16,099 nucleotides of DNA from Chloroflexota bacterium (GTDB lineage: Bacteria > Chloroflexota > Dehalococcoidia > Lucifugimonadales > Australimonadaceae): positions 1 to 16,099 of the forward strand of contig JAPOOH010000283.1 in the NCBI GenBank assembly GCA_026713505.1, given 5' to 3'. Within the stretch, counting starts at the first letter, position 1; each line of letters starts with the position of its first letter. Below the pieces are notes generated by a model. That model was not told the DNA's origin. It ran no database searches and was given only the letters and a program-made list of their open reading frames with translations. Positions 1 to 6,739 of this stretch are shown here, in pieces. The translations under genes and the position numbers were made by a program.

Positions 1-654
1 CGAATCGGCGGGCTCGTCACCCAGCGCGACATGGAAACGTCCGCGGTAGTGAAGGACCATGCGCCCCTGCTCGCGGAGGCGTACCGCCGCGTCGCCACCG
101 TCCGCATCCGCAACGTCGCCACGGTCGGCGGCGGCATCGCCCAGGCCGACCCCGCGATGGACCCGCCACCGTCCCTGCTGATTCTCGGCGCCAGCGTCGT
201 TGCCACGTCAACGCGAGGCGAACGCGTCATCCCCATCGGTGAGGTCTACGCCGACTACTACGAGACGACCCTGGAACCGGACGAGATTGTGACGGAGTTG
301 CGTGTCCCCACGCAGTCCTCCGGAGTGGCGTGGACGTACATCAAGTATCTCCCCCGGACCGAGGACGACTACGCCACCGTCTCCGTCGCCGCCATCGGCA
401 GCGTCGAGGGCGGCAGTATCGCAGACGTACGCGTCGCGCTCGGAGCCGTTGCGCCGACCGCCGTCCGCGCCTCGGTCGTCGAAGAGGCGCTGACCGGCCA
501 AGCCCCTACGCTCGACGCGCTGCGCGAGGCCTCGCAGGCCGTCGCCGACATCGTCGACCCGACCGACGACCCGCGCGGGTCTGCCTGGTACAAGCGGGAC
601 ATGTCTGTCGTCTTCACCCGCCGCGCCTTGGAGCAGGTGCTCGGCGTCTCCTGA
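1..654 (+). CDS. FAD-binding subunit of a xanthine dehydrogenase/CO dehydrogenase-type molybdenum hydroxylase (CoxM family), 5' end missing
   Basis: The frame is open from the first base, so the gene starts outside the window; 217 residues are visible, ending in TGA. The family (roughly 290 residues) supplies the FAD subunit of three-subunit molybdenum hydroxylases such as CO, xanthine or nicotinate dehydrogenases, passing electrons from the 2Fe-2S subunit to FAD. The second FAD-contacting stretch is clear near visible residues 35-57: IRNVATVGGGIAQADPAMD, matching the usual IRNxGTIGGNxAxADPxxD. The first FAD motif, expected about 70 residues upstream, is absent because of the truncation. The C-terminal half (about 100-217) fits the CO_deh_flav_C domain, including a YIKYLPRTEDDYATVSVA segment typical of the family. 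The substrate cannot be named, since the catalytic large subunit is not in the window and no partner gene follows on this strand. Confidence 0.9.
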   Translation, partial: RIGGLVTQRDMETSAVVKDHAPLLAEAYRRVATVRIRNVATVGGGIAQADPAMDPPPSLLILGASVVATSTRGERVIPIGEVYADYYETTLEPDEIVTELRVPTQSSGVAWTYIKYLPRTEDDYATVSVAAIGSVEGGSIADVRVALGAVAPTAVRASVVEEALTGQAPTLDALREASQAVADIVDPTDDPRGSAWYKRDMSVVFTRRALEQVLGVS

Positions 655-674
655 TTCTCCTTCCCCGCAAGGAG

Positions 675-691
675 GCCCTCGCTAGGAGGGC
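675..691. terminator. Hairpin between the convergent coxM-type and cysM genes
   Basis: GCCCTC (675-680) pairs with GAGGGC (686-691) around a five-base loop, 21 bases after the coxM-type stop codon. A weaker stem, TCCTT/AAGGA (658-673), lies just before it. No T-tract follows on either strand, so this is at best an atypical terminator. The position between convergent genes is the main reason to list it. Confidence 0.35.
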
Positions 692-722
692 GGAGACGCG
701 GCTGGGGAGTGGGGGTCTTCAT

Positions 723-755
723 CCCCTCTCCTGAGGGAGAGGGCCAGGGTGAGGG
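723..755 (-). repeat. Dispersed CCCTCACCC...CTCTCC repeat, copy 1 (inverted)
   Basis: The stem CCCTCTCC (724-731), loop TGAG and GGAGAGGG (736-743) is followed by GGGTGAGGG. Read on the minus strand this is the same unit as at 12826-12863 and 15403-15440: CCCTCACCC, a short spacer, then a palindrome built on CTCTCC/GGAGAG. It lies between convergent gene ends, where it could also act as a transcription-stopping hairpin. Confidence 0.75.
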
Positions 756-800
756 CCCTGCGAGCGTGAATCGGCGGGAAGTGGGCTAACCCCGCGCCCC

Positions 801-1745
801 CTACCACCAGTGCACTTCGTCCAGCGCCTCGGCGTCCGCGCCAGAGGCGTCCCACGGACGCGACGGCAGGTACTTCCACGCACCGTCTGAGAACATCATG
901 ACGATGTTCCCGCGCTCCATACCCTCAGCCACGCGTCTGGCCGCGTGGAGCGTCGCACCGGACGACACCCCCGCGAAAACGCCCTCCTCCCGCATCACGT
1001 CCCGCGCCGCCGCGATAGCGCTCGCGCTGTCCACCAGAAAGCGCCGGTTCAGCATCCCCAGGTCGAGCAGCGGCGGGATGTACCCTTCTGAGAGGCTCCG
1101 CAGCCCCTGCAGTCGCTCTCCGAGCCTGGGCTCGACGCCCACTACCTGCACGCCCGGCCAGCGCTCCCGCAGACGCCGACCCACGCCGGTGATAGTGCCT
1201 CCCGTTCCGATGCCAGCGACGAACACGTCCACGCCAACCTGCTCCATCGCCTGGACGATCTCTTCGCCCGTCGTCGCGTAGTGGCACTGGACGTTGGCCG
1301 GGTCGCTGAACTGGCCGACCGCGTAGTAGCCCTGATCGGACGCCAACTCCTGCACTCGCCTGATCGCGCCGCGCATCCCCGCCTCGGGTTCGCACCATTC
1401 GATCTCTGCGCCGTACAGGTCCAGGATGTCCGCGATGCTGGGGACGATGCCCTTCGGCAGCACCACGCGCACCCGGTAGCCTCTGCGGGGCGCCAGCGCC
1501 GCCAGCGCGATGGCCGTATTCCCGGTGCTCGCCTCCACCAGCGTCGCGCCGGGCCGGAGCGCGCCGCTCTCCTCCGCCGCATCCAGCATCGCCACCGCTA
1601 TCCGGTCCTTCACGCTGCCGCTGGGGTTCTGGCCCTCCAGCTTGGCGAAGAGCCGCACTCCCGGCCGCGGACTCAGATCCCGCAGCTCGATCAGCGGCGT
1701 TCCGCCCACGAGCGTGGAGAGTATTTCCGGTGTGCCGTGCGCCAT
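801..1745 (-). CDS. cysM: Cysteine synthase, CysM-like (probable O-phosphoserine or O-acetylserine sulfhydrylase)
   Basis: A fold-type II PLP enzyme of 314 residues that makes L-cysteine from an activated serine and a sulfur donor in the cytoplasm. The PLP lysine is K46 in NPSGSVKDR. The substrate loop EASTGNT is at 71-77, the phosphate-binding glycine loop GIGTGGTITG at 178-187, and GVSSGAT at 259-265. The C-terminal half (EPRLGE, then LRSLSEGYIPP, and SDGAWKYLPS near 286-295) follows Mycobacterium tuberculosis CysM as I recall it. R216 aligns with the arginine (R220 there) that selects O-phosphoserine over O-acetylserine. No sulfur-carrier CysO or Mec protease gene is in the window, so the donor and substrate stay open. 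The ATG start is supported by the family N-terminus; no ribosome binding site is visible (see the promoter entry). The gene is divergent from the K+ transport operon. Confidence 0.93.
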   Translation of the reverse strand: MAHGTPEILSTLVGGTPLIELRDLSPRPGVRLFAKLEGQNPSGSVKDRIAVAMLDAAEESGALRPGATLVEASTGNTAIALAALAPRRGYRVRVVLPKGIVPSIADILDLYGAEIEWCEPEAGMRGAIRRVQELASDQGYYAVGQFSDPANVQCHYATTGEEIVQAMEQVGVDVFVAGIGTGGTITGVGRRLRERWPGVQVVGVEPRLGERLQGLRSLSEGYIPPLLDLGMLNRRFLVDSASAIAAARDVMREEGVFAGVSSGATLHAARRVAEGMERGNIVMMFSDGAWKYLPSRPWDASGADAEALDEVHWW

Positions 1746-1752
1746 GCCGTTG

Positions 1753-1758
1753 ATTCTA
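1753..1758 (-). promoter_or_regulatory. -10 box TAGAAT of cysM, possibly giving a leaderless mRNA
   Basis: On the minus strand the sequence reads GATAGAATCAACGGC directly before the ATG. TAGAAT is only 7 bases from the start codon, so transcription would begin at or within a base or two of the ATG. No Shine-Dalgarno sequence exists there. No good -35 box is seen 16-18 bases upstream. TANNNT at this distance is the known signature of leaderless transcripts in Actinobacteria and Deinococcus; its use here is an inference. Confidence 0.5.
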
Positions 1759-1805
1759 TCGCGGCGTACACTGCGCGATGCGCCCTATCCCGCAGCGGGG
1801 CCCCG

Positions 1806-1833
1806 TTGACTGTTCTCTCACGCCTGCTAGCAT
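1806..1833 (+). promoter_or_regulatory. Sigma70-type promoter of the K+ transport operon
   Basis: TTGACT (1806-1811) and TAGCAT (1828-1833) are 16 bases apart, with TGC just before the -10 box, an extended -10 element. Transcription would start near 1840 and leave an untranslated leader of about 80 bases before the ATG at 1919. The same -10 hexamer, TAGCAT, occurs in the gap promoter. Confidence 0.6.
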
Positions 1834-1918
1834 CTCTCATGCCGTGCCGCCAGCGGCTGGAGTTCGCTACGCTCACCCCCTCCAATCCAGTCCTCCCGGC
1901 GCCCATCGAGGCTTTGCG

Positions 1919-3379
1919 ATGAGGCGACACAACTGGCGTCTCCGTCCCGGCGACCGCGTCGTCAGCCGCCCCCGCCAGCGCGAGACCGCGCCTGTACGCA
2001 TCCGCACGCATGGCCGGAGGCGGCGCATCGCCCTGCATTCGTCGTCTTCGGCCCTGCTCACGCTCGCCGGTGGATTCGCAGCCATGGTCTCCGGGGGCAC
2101 GGCACTCCTCATGCTGCCGGTCGCCGCTTCCGGGCCGGAGAGCGCCGGCTTCGTCACCGCCCTCTTCACTGCTACCTCCGCCGTCTGCGTCACCGGTCTC
2201 GTCGTCGTTTCGAGCGGTGCCTACTGGAGCGTATTCGGTCAGGCGGTGATCGCGGCGCTCATGCTCATGGGAGGGCTGGGCATCATGAGCGCGGGCCTCG
2301 TCGTGCTGGCACTGCTGGGGCGGCGCGTCACGCTCAACCAGCGCCTCCTCGTGCGAGAGACGCTGGGAGGCGAAGCGCTGGGGAGCGCCGTGCGGATCGT
2401 GCGCTACATCGTCTACTTTGCGCTGGGCGCGCAGGCCGTCGCCTTCCTGCTGCTCTTCGTTCGGCTCGTCTTCAAGTACCCGGCGCTCGAGGCATTCTGG
2501 CAGAGCCTCTTTCACAGCATCTCCGCCTTCAACAACGCGGGGTTCACCATCTTCCCGGACTCCAACAGCCTCTCCGCCTTCCAATCCGACCCGGTCGTGC
2601 TCTGGATCATCGGCCTGAGCATCCTCCTCGGCGCCATGAGCTATCCCGTGATGAACGAGTTGGCGCGCCGCAAGGGATTCAAACGCTGGACGTTGGACAC
2701 ACGGCTGGTAGTCCTTGGCACACTGGGGCTCTGGGCAACCGGCGTCGTAACGATGCTGCTCTTCGAGGCCACCAACCCCGCGACGCTCGGCGCCATGAGC
2801 CTCCCGGACAAGATCAGCAACGGCGCGTTCCAGGCACTGACTTCGCGCACGGCGGGCTTCACCTCCATGGACTTCGGCCACGCGGAGGCAGGCACGAGCT
2901 TCCTGTACATGATCATGATGTTCGTGGGTGGCGCGTCCGGCTCCGTCGCGGGAGGCATCAAGGTCAACACGGCGATGGTAATCATCGTGGCGACCATAGC
3001 CGCGGTGCGCGGGCACACTCACGTCGAGTTCCATCGGCGCGAGATCGCCTACACGCAGGTAGCCCGTGCACTGTCGGTGCTCGTGCTGGGCGTCGTCGGC
3101 GTCTCGCTCTTCATCATCGCGCTCATGGTTTCCGAACGCTCCAACCTCGAATCAGGCACGTTTCATTTCGGTGACGTGATGTTCGAGACGATGTCAGCCT
3201 TTGGCACTGTGGGGCTGTCTCACGGGATCACACCCGACCTGTCCACGCCCGGGAAGCTCATCGTCACCCTGACGATGTACGTAGGGAGGCTCGGTCCCCT
3301 GACGATTGCGCTCGGACTCGCGCTTCGCGAGCGCCGTGCCTTGTACCGGTACGCAGAGGAACGCGTTAGAATCGGATGA
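1919..3379 (+). CDS. TrkH/KtrB-family potassium channel subunit
   Basis: The pore-forming membrane subunit of a Ktr/Trk K+ uptake system, 486 residues, slightly longer than typical KtrB because of an arginine-rich cytoplasmic N-terminus (residues 1-38). The fourfold channel repeat is complete. The filter glycines lie in CVTGL (G93), FNNAGF (G208), RTAGF (G313) and FGTVGLS (G432). The intramembrane gate loop GGASGSVAGGIKV spans 337-349, and the conserved GRLGPLT is at 456-462 near the C-terminus. The ATG at 1919 is chosen because the promoter (1806-1833) lies inside any longer reading frame, and GAGG sits 6 bases upstream. It is followed after 10 bases by its RCK regulator, the usual ktrB-ktrA arrangement. 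The family moves K+ (often coupled to Na+) and is gated by the RCK ring. Confidence 0.95.
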   Translation: MRRHNWRLRPGDRVVSRPRQRETAPVRIRTHGRRRRIALHSSSSALLTLAGGFAAMVSGGTALLMLPVAASGPESAGFVTALFTATSAVCVTGLVVVSSGAYWSVFGQAVIAALMLMGGLGIMSAGLVVLALLGRRVTLNQRLLVRETLGGEALGSAVRIVRYIVYFALGAQAVAFLLLFVRLVFKYPALEAFWQSLFHSISAFNNAGFTIFPDSNSLSAFQSDPVVLWIIGLSILLGAMSYPVMNELARRKGFKRWTLDTRLVVLGTLGLWATGVVTMLLFEATNPATLGAMSLPDKISNGAFQALTSRTAGFTSMDFGHAEAGTSFLYMIMMFVGGASGSVAGGIKVNTAMVIIVATIAAVRGHTHVEFHRREIAYTQVARALSVLVLGVVGVSLFIIALMVSERSNLESGTFHFGDVMFETMSAFGTVGLSHGITPDLSTPGKLIVTLTMYVGRLGPLTIALGLALRERRALYRYAEERVRIG

Positions 3380-3389
3380 GGGAAACGTC

Positions 3390-4052
3390 ATGGCCCACCA
3401 GGTAGCCGTCATAGGCATGGGCAGGTTCGGCATCAGTCTGGCGCGCGAGTTGTACCGCGTCGGCCACGACGTGCTGGCCGTCGACCGGGACGAGTCACTC
3501 ACCCAGATGATGATGGGGCAGGTGACGTACTCCGTGACCGGCGACTCCACTTCCATGGAGTTTCTCGAAGAAGTGGGCATCCGCAACTTCGACACGGCAG
3601 CGGTTGCCATCGGCACTGACCTCCAGTCGAGCGTGCTCACAACCGTCCTTTTGAAGCAGAGCTTCGAGGTACCGCTGGTCATGGCGCGCGCGATCAGCGA
3701 CATCCACGGCAAGACACTCTCTGCGGTGGGGGCCGACCGCGTTGTCTACCCTGAGCAGGAAACCGGGCTCCGCGCGGCGCACAGCCTCTTCCAGCGCGAA
3801 GTCCTGGAGTACATGGAACTCGCCAGTGGATTCGGCTTCAGCAAGGTGAGCGTTCCCGCTGAGATGGTTGGCCTCTCGCTGGAGCGGGCTGGGCTGAGCA
3901 CAGCACGCGATAAGTACGGCGCAGCGGTCGTGGCCATCCGTAGGGGACGGGAACCTATCCTTTCGCCGTCCAAGGACGAAGTCCTCCAGGAAGGAGACCT
4001 CGTCGTCCTCGCAGGCAGAGAAGACACGCTCGAACGTTTCGGGCTGCAATAG
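3390..4052 (+). CDS. KtrA/TrkA-type RCK regulatory subunit of the K+ channel
   Basis: A cytoplasmic protein of 220 residues, the standard KtrA length, with an RCK_N Rossmann domain followed by RCK_C. The nucleotide motif GMGRFG is at 9-14 and the acidic residue ending strand 2 is D32 (AVDRD). RCK_C covers about 140-220, including VVAIRRGREPI and GDLVVLAG. KtrA forms an octameric ring that binds ATP/ADP or NAD(H) and gates the channel encoded just upstream. The ATG at 3390 has GAGGG 6-7 bases upstream, overlapping the preceding stop region, and starts cleanly at the first beta strand. TTAGAAT (3366-3372) upstream resembles a -10 box but lies within the end of the channel gene, so it may be chance. 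Confidence 0.93.
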   Translation: MAHQVAVIGMGRFGISLARELYRVGHDVLAVDRDESLTQMMMGQVTYSVTGDSTSMEFLEEVGIRNFDTAAVAIGTDLQSSVLTTVLLKQSFEVPLVMARAISDIHGKTLSAVGADRVVYPEQETGLRAAHSLFQREVLEYMELASGFGFSKVSVPAEMVGLSLERAGLSTARDKYGAAVVAIRRGREPILSPSKDEVLQEGDLVVLAGREDTLERFGLQ

Positions 4053-4053
4053 C

Positions 4054-4503
4054 ATGGCTGATATCAAGCGGGCCCTCGCACTCGTCACCGGCACGCCCAT
4101 GGACAAGGCCGTGGTTTCCATCGCCTGCGACCTCGTACGCCCGCACAAGGGGCAGGTCTGGGCGCTCTACGTCATAGAAGTAGGGCGGAAACTGCCGCTT
4201 GACGTCGAGCTGCCCAATGAGACCGCGCGCGGTGAGCACGTGCTCCAGCGCATGGAGGCATTCGGACGGTCGCTCAAGTGCAAGGTGGAAGGCGACATCC
4301 TGCAAGCCAGAGACACCGGTGCCGCCGTCGTGCGCGAGGCCGCAGACCGTCAGACCGACGTCATCGTTGCGGGCATGCCCTACACCGAGCGATACGGCAG
4401 CCCGTCGCTCGGCGAGATGGTGCCGTACGTACTGCGCCACAGCCCTTGCCGCGTCATCGTCTATCGCGAGCAGCAGCCCGCACCGATCCCGGAGGGAGCC
4501 TGA
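4054..4503 (+). CDS. Universal stress protein (UspA) fold protein of the K+ operon
   Basis: 149 residues with the Usp alternation of strands and helices: ALALVTGTP at the N-terminus, WALYVIEVGRKLPLD in the second strand region, DVIVAGMPY at 102-110, and a C-terminal PYVLRHSPCRVIVYRE that is a good match to the Usp end (VxRxAPCPVLVVR). ATP-binding Usp proteins carry GxxG followed after nine residues by G(S/T). Here the loop reads GMPYTERYGSPSLGEMV, without the second glycine of GxxG and with an altered end, so nucleotide binding is doubtful. The start follows the RCK stop codon by one base, with no strong ribosome binding site, pointing to coupled translation. The stop (TGA) overlaps the next ATG. 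Usp domains are known partners of ion transporters; a sensory role for K+ uptake is inferred from position only. Confidence 0.82.
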   Translation: MADIKRALALVTGTPMDKAVVSIACDLVRPHKGQVWALYVIEVGRKLPLDVELPNETARGEHVLQRMEAFGRSLKCKVEGDILQARDTGAAVVREAADRQTDVIVAGMPYTERYGSPSLGEMVPYVLRHSPCRVIVYREQQPAPIPEGA

Positions 4504-4907
4504 TGAGCCGGCACGTGATGATCGTCGGCTGCGGGAGGCTCGGGGCGACAGCCGCGAACGCGCTGCTTGATCGCGGCGACCGCGTCACCATCCTAGACAC
4601 GGACGCTGAGAACTTCCGGCGCCTGCGTCCGCGGACACGGCTAAGCATGTACGTGGGCGACGGGACTTCTCACGAGGTCCTGCGCCGCACCGGCATCGAA
4701 TCGGTTGGCGCATTCATCGCCGCCACGGGGCGGGATACCACCAACGCACTCGCGGCGCAATCGGCACAGACCACGTTCGGGATCCGGCACGTCGTCTGCA
4801 GGATCAACGATCCCATCAGGAGCGAGATGTACGAGCAGCTCGGGCTCACGACCCTGAACCCGAATGATTTTCTCGTCGCGCTCGTCATGCATGCGATGGA
4901 GGAGTAG
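4503..4907 (+). CDS. RCK_N-only TrkA-like NAD-binding protein (no RCK_C domain)
   Basis: 134 residues forming one Rossmann domain: GCGRLG at 9-14, acidic D32 in ILDTD, then GDGTSHEVLRRTGI and RINDPIRSEMYEQLG, which match the middle and end of TrkA_N. The protein stops where the linker helix to RCK_C would begin, so it is about half the length of KtrA. The frame is intact, with a strong GGAGGG 6 bases before the ATG, so it looks like a real short gene and not a decayed one. It overlaps the Usp gene by one base (TGATG) and lies 3 bases before a second full-length RCK gene. A likely role is a partner in a mixed RCK ring or a nucleotide-sensing accessory; this is inference from arrangement. Confidence 0.88.
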   Translation: MSRHVMIVGCGRLGATAANALLDRGDRVTILDTDAENFRRLRPRTRLSMYVGDGTSHEVLRRTGIESVGAFIAATGRDTTNALAAQSAQTTFGIRHVVCRINDPIRSEMYEQLGLTTLNPNDFLVALVMHAMEE

Positions 4908-4910
4908 CGG

Positions 4911-5582
4911 ATGTACGTCATCGTTGTCGGCGCCGGCAAGATAGGCTTCTACCTCACGCGCGAGTTGCTCTCCGCACGCCACGAAGTGACGCTCATCGAA
5001 CGCGACGCCATGGTGAGCGCCACCGCCGCGGAGGAGTTCGGCTCCATCCTCATCACAAGCGACGGGACCGAACCAACCGTTCTCGGCGAGGCCGGGGCGG
5101 AACGGTGCGACATCCTGATCTCCACGACCGGTCAGGACGCGACAAACCTGACTGCGTGCCAGGTGGCGAAGTTCTCGTTCAAGGTCCCGAAGACGATGGC
5201 GGTGGTCACCGACCCCGACCATGTGCCGCTCTTCCGTGCCCTCGGCGTGGACGTGACCATCAGCACTACCGAGCTCATCCTCTCGCACGTCGAGGAGGAG
5301 CTCTCGGGAGGACCATTCGTCCATGTCCTGCCGCTGCGCGGGGCAGCGAGCGGCATCGTCTCCATGCGCGTGCCGAGCGATTCGCCTGTGGTTGGTCAAC
5401 CCGTATCGCGCATCAAGCTCCCGCAAGGGACGTTGTTGACCGCGATTATCCACAAGAACGGAGAACTCAAGCCTGCCGTCAACGATCCCGAACTGTCGGC
5501 TGACGATGCCATCGTGGCCATCACGCCCCCCGAGAAGGAAGACGAGCTGTGGCACGCACTCACGGGGGAGGCCCGCCGGTGA
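4911..5582 (+). CDS. Second full-length TrkA/RCK potassium-uptake regulator
   Basis: 223 residues with RCK_N and RCK_C domains. The dinucleotide motif is GAGKIG at 7-12, and strand 2 ends in E30 (LIERD), where the other two RCK proteins here have aspartate. RCK_N continues through SDGTEPTVLGEAG and VTDPDHVPLFRALGV. RCK_C starts near residue 145 (GIVSMRVPSDSPVVGQPVS) and closes with ADDAIVAITPPE. GGAGG lies upstream of the ATG. It is the third RCK protein in a run with only one channel gene, so it may regulate the same pore together with its RCK_N-only neighbour, or a channel encoded elsewhere. Its TGA overlaps the GTG start of pheA. Confidence 0.93.
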   Translation: MYVIVVGAGKIGFYLTRELLSARHEVTLIERDAMVSATAAEEFGSILITSDGTEPTVLGEAGAERCDILISTTGQDATNLTACQVAKFSFKVPKTMAVVTDPDHVPLFRALGVDVTISTTELILSHVEEELSGGPFVHVLPLRGAASGIVSMRVPSDSPVVGQPVSRIKLPQGTLLTAIIHKNGELKPAVNDPELSADDAIVAITPPEKEDELWHALTGEARR

Positions 5583-6727
5583 AGATCGCTTACCTGGGGC
5601 CGCAGGGCACATTCTCAGAGCAGGCTGCGCTCGACTACGCGCACGATGCAGAACTCGTAGCCTATCGCTCCATCACCGCGTCGGCGATGTCCGTCCTGCA
5701 GGGCGAAGCGGACGAGGCCGTATGCCCCATAGAGAACAGCTACCAGGGCGCAGTCACAGACACACTTGACGTGCTGCTGCACGAGGAAGGGCTGCACATC
5801 CGCCAGGAGCTCACCCTGGACATCGTGCACAACCTCATGGTGAAGCCCGGGGTGGTGTTGGCTGCGGTAAAGCGCGTTTACTCACACCCGCAGGCGCTGG
5901 GTCAGTGCCGGAGATACCTGGAACAGCACCTGCCGAACGCAGAACTCGCCGCGGCGCTCAGCACCGCGGAAGCGGTTGAACGGGCGATAGCCTCCGATGT
6001 GCCCGCCGCCGCCATCGCGCCGAGCCGGGCGGCCGAGCTCTACGGCGCGCAGATCCTCGCTCCCGGGATCCAGGACGACGATAACAACGTGACCCGGTTC
6101 GTGGTGCTGGGCAGGAGCGACCACCCCCGCACCGGCAACGACCTTACGTCCGTGGCGATGGAGTTCTCGGAGGACAAGCCCGGCCAACTGTTCGGCGTAC
6201 TCAGGGAGTTCGCGGAGCGCAACCTCAATCTCACCAAAATCGAGTCACGCCCGACCCGGCTGGGGCTCGGCAAGTACTACTTCCTCGTGGACATCGAGGG
6301 CCACGAGGACGACCCGACACTGGCGGATGCCCTCGCCCTGGTGGAACAGCGGACGTCACAACTCATCAAGTTTGGCTCCTATCCCCGCGCGGGTATCGAG
6401 TCCTACCTCACAGATCTGGTAAGCGAAACCGCCACCTTGCATCACTACCACTGTCTAAGAGGGGTTGAGTTGGCTGGCGTCCACGTTGACCTGCTCCTGG
6501 AAGCCGAGGGAAAGAGGATCGGCGTCGAGGTACGGGCAACGTCCTCTTCAGAGGGCATTCTCAAGCGTGCACAGTCATTCCATGAGGCGGGGCTGGCGCA
6601 GGCGGTCTTCGTCTTTGCCGACGCCGGCGTGGCAGAGCTCGCCCGCGCTGCATGCGCCGCATGGCCGACCAACCTGGCCGCGACGACGCTGTTCACGACC
6701 GCCGACCGCATCGGCGATCTGCTGTAG
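5579..6727 (+). CDS. pheA: Prephenate dehydratase with ACT domain and an extra C-terminal PD-(D/E)XK-like domain
   Basis: Converts prephenate to phenylpyruvate in phenylalanine synthesis. The 382 residues hold: a catalytic PDT domain (1-180) with YLGPQGTFSE (5-14), PIENSYQGAVTDTLD (50-64) and the catalytic TRF motif at 172-174; an ACT domain (190-268) with the phenylalanine-sensing ESRP at 222-225 and GKYYFLVDIEGH; and a tail of about 108 residues (275-382) that ordinary enzymes lack, since they end near the GSYPRA seen at 266-271. The tail has VHVDLLLEAEGKRIGVEVRA followed by a helix and AVFVFAD, a beta-hairpin-helix-strand order like PD-(D/E)XK folds, with D304 and E317-x-R319 where D...ExK is expected. 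The GTG start overlaps the upstream TGA and begins at the family N-terminus. End-product inhibition by phenylalanine is expected from the ACT domain. Confidence 0.93.
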   Translation: MKIAYLGPQGTFSEQAALDYAHDAELVAYRSITASAMSVLQGEADEAVCPIENSYQGAVTDTLDVLLHEEGLHIRQELTLDIVHNLMVKPGVVLAAVKRVYSHPQALGQCRRYLEQHLPNAELAAALSTAEAVERAIASDVPAAAIAPSRAAELYGAQILAPGIQDDDNNVTRFVVLGRSDHPRTGNDLTSVAMEFSEDKPGQLFGVLREFAERNLNLTKIESRPTRLGLGKYYFLVDIEGHEDDPTLADALALVEQRTSQLIKFGSYPRAGIESYLTDLVSETATLHHYHCLRGVELAGVHVDLLLEAEGKRIGVEVRATSSSEGILKRAQSFHEAGLAQAVFVFADAGVAELARAACAAWPTNLAATTLFTTADRIGDLL

Positions 6728-6739
6728 CGGAAACGCTAC
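6724..6739. terminator. GAAA-tetraloop hairpin containing both convergent stop codons
   Basis: GTAGCG (6724-6729), GAAA loop, CGCTAC (6734-6739): a perfect six-pair stem. The left arm contains the pheA TAG (6725-6727) and the right arm contains the TAG of the minus-strand small gene (6736-6738). GAAA is a stable GNRA loop on the plus strand. No T-tract is present, so it is a bidirectional hairpin of uncertain terminator strength. Confidence 0.5.

Noticed and set aside
1778..1918. A longer N-terminus for the K+ channel protein starting at 1778
   Set aside because: The promoter at 1806-1833 would lie inside the coding region, and the added residues have no family resemblance.
1691..3034. A 447-codon open frame on the minus strand
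   Set aside because: Antisense to the K+ channel gene, which has all four filter motifs; the frame has no recognisable motif and overlaps the cysM start.
6380..6420. A frameshift or assembly joint causing the pheA extension
   Set aside because: The frame is continuous, codon use stays similar, and the extension has a regular strand-helix pattern ending in a normal stop; rejected as the first explanation, though relatives should be compared.
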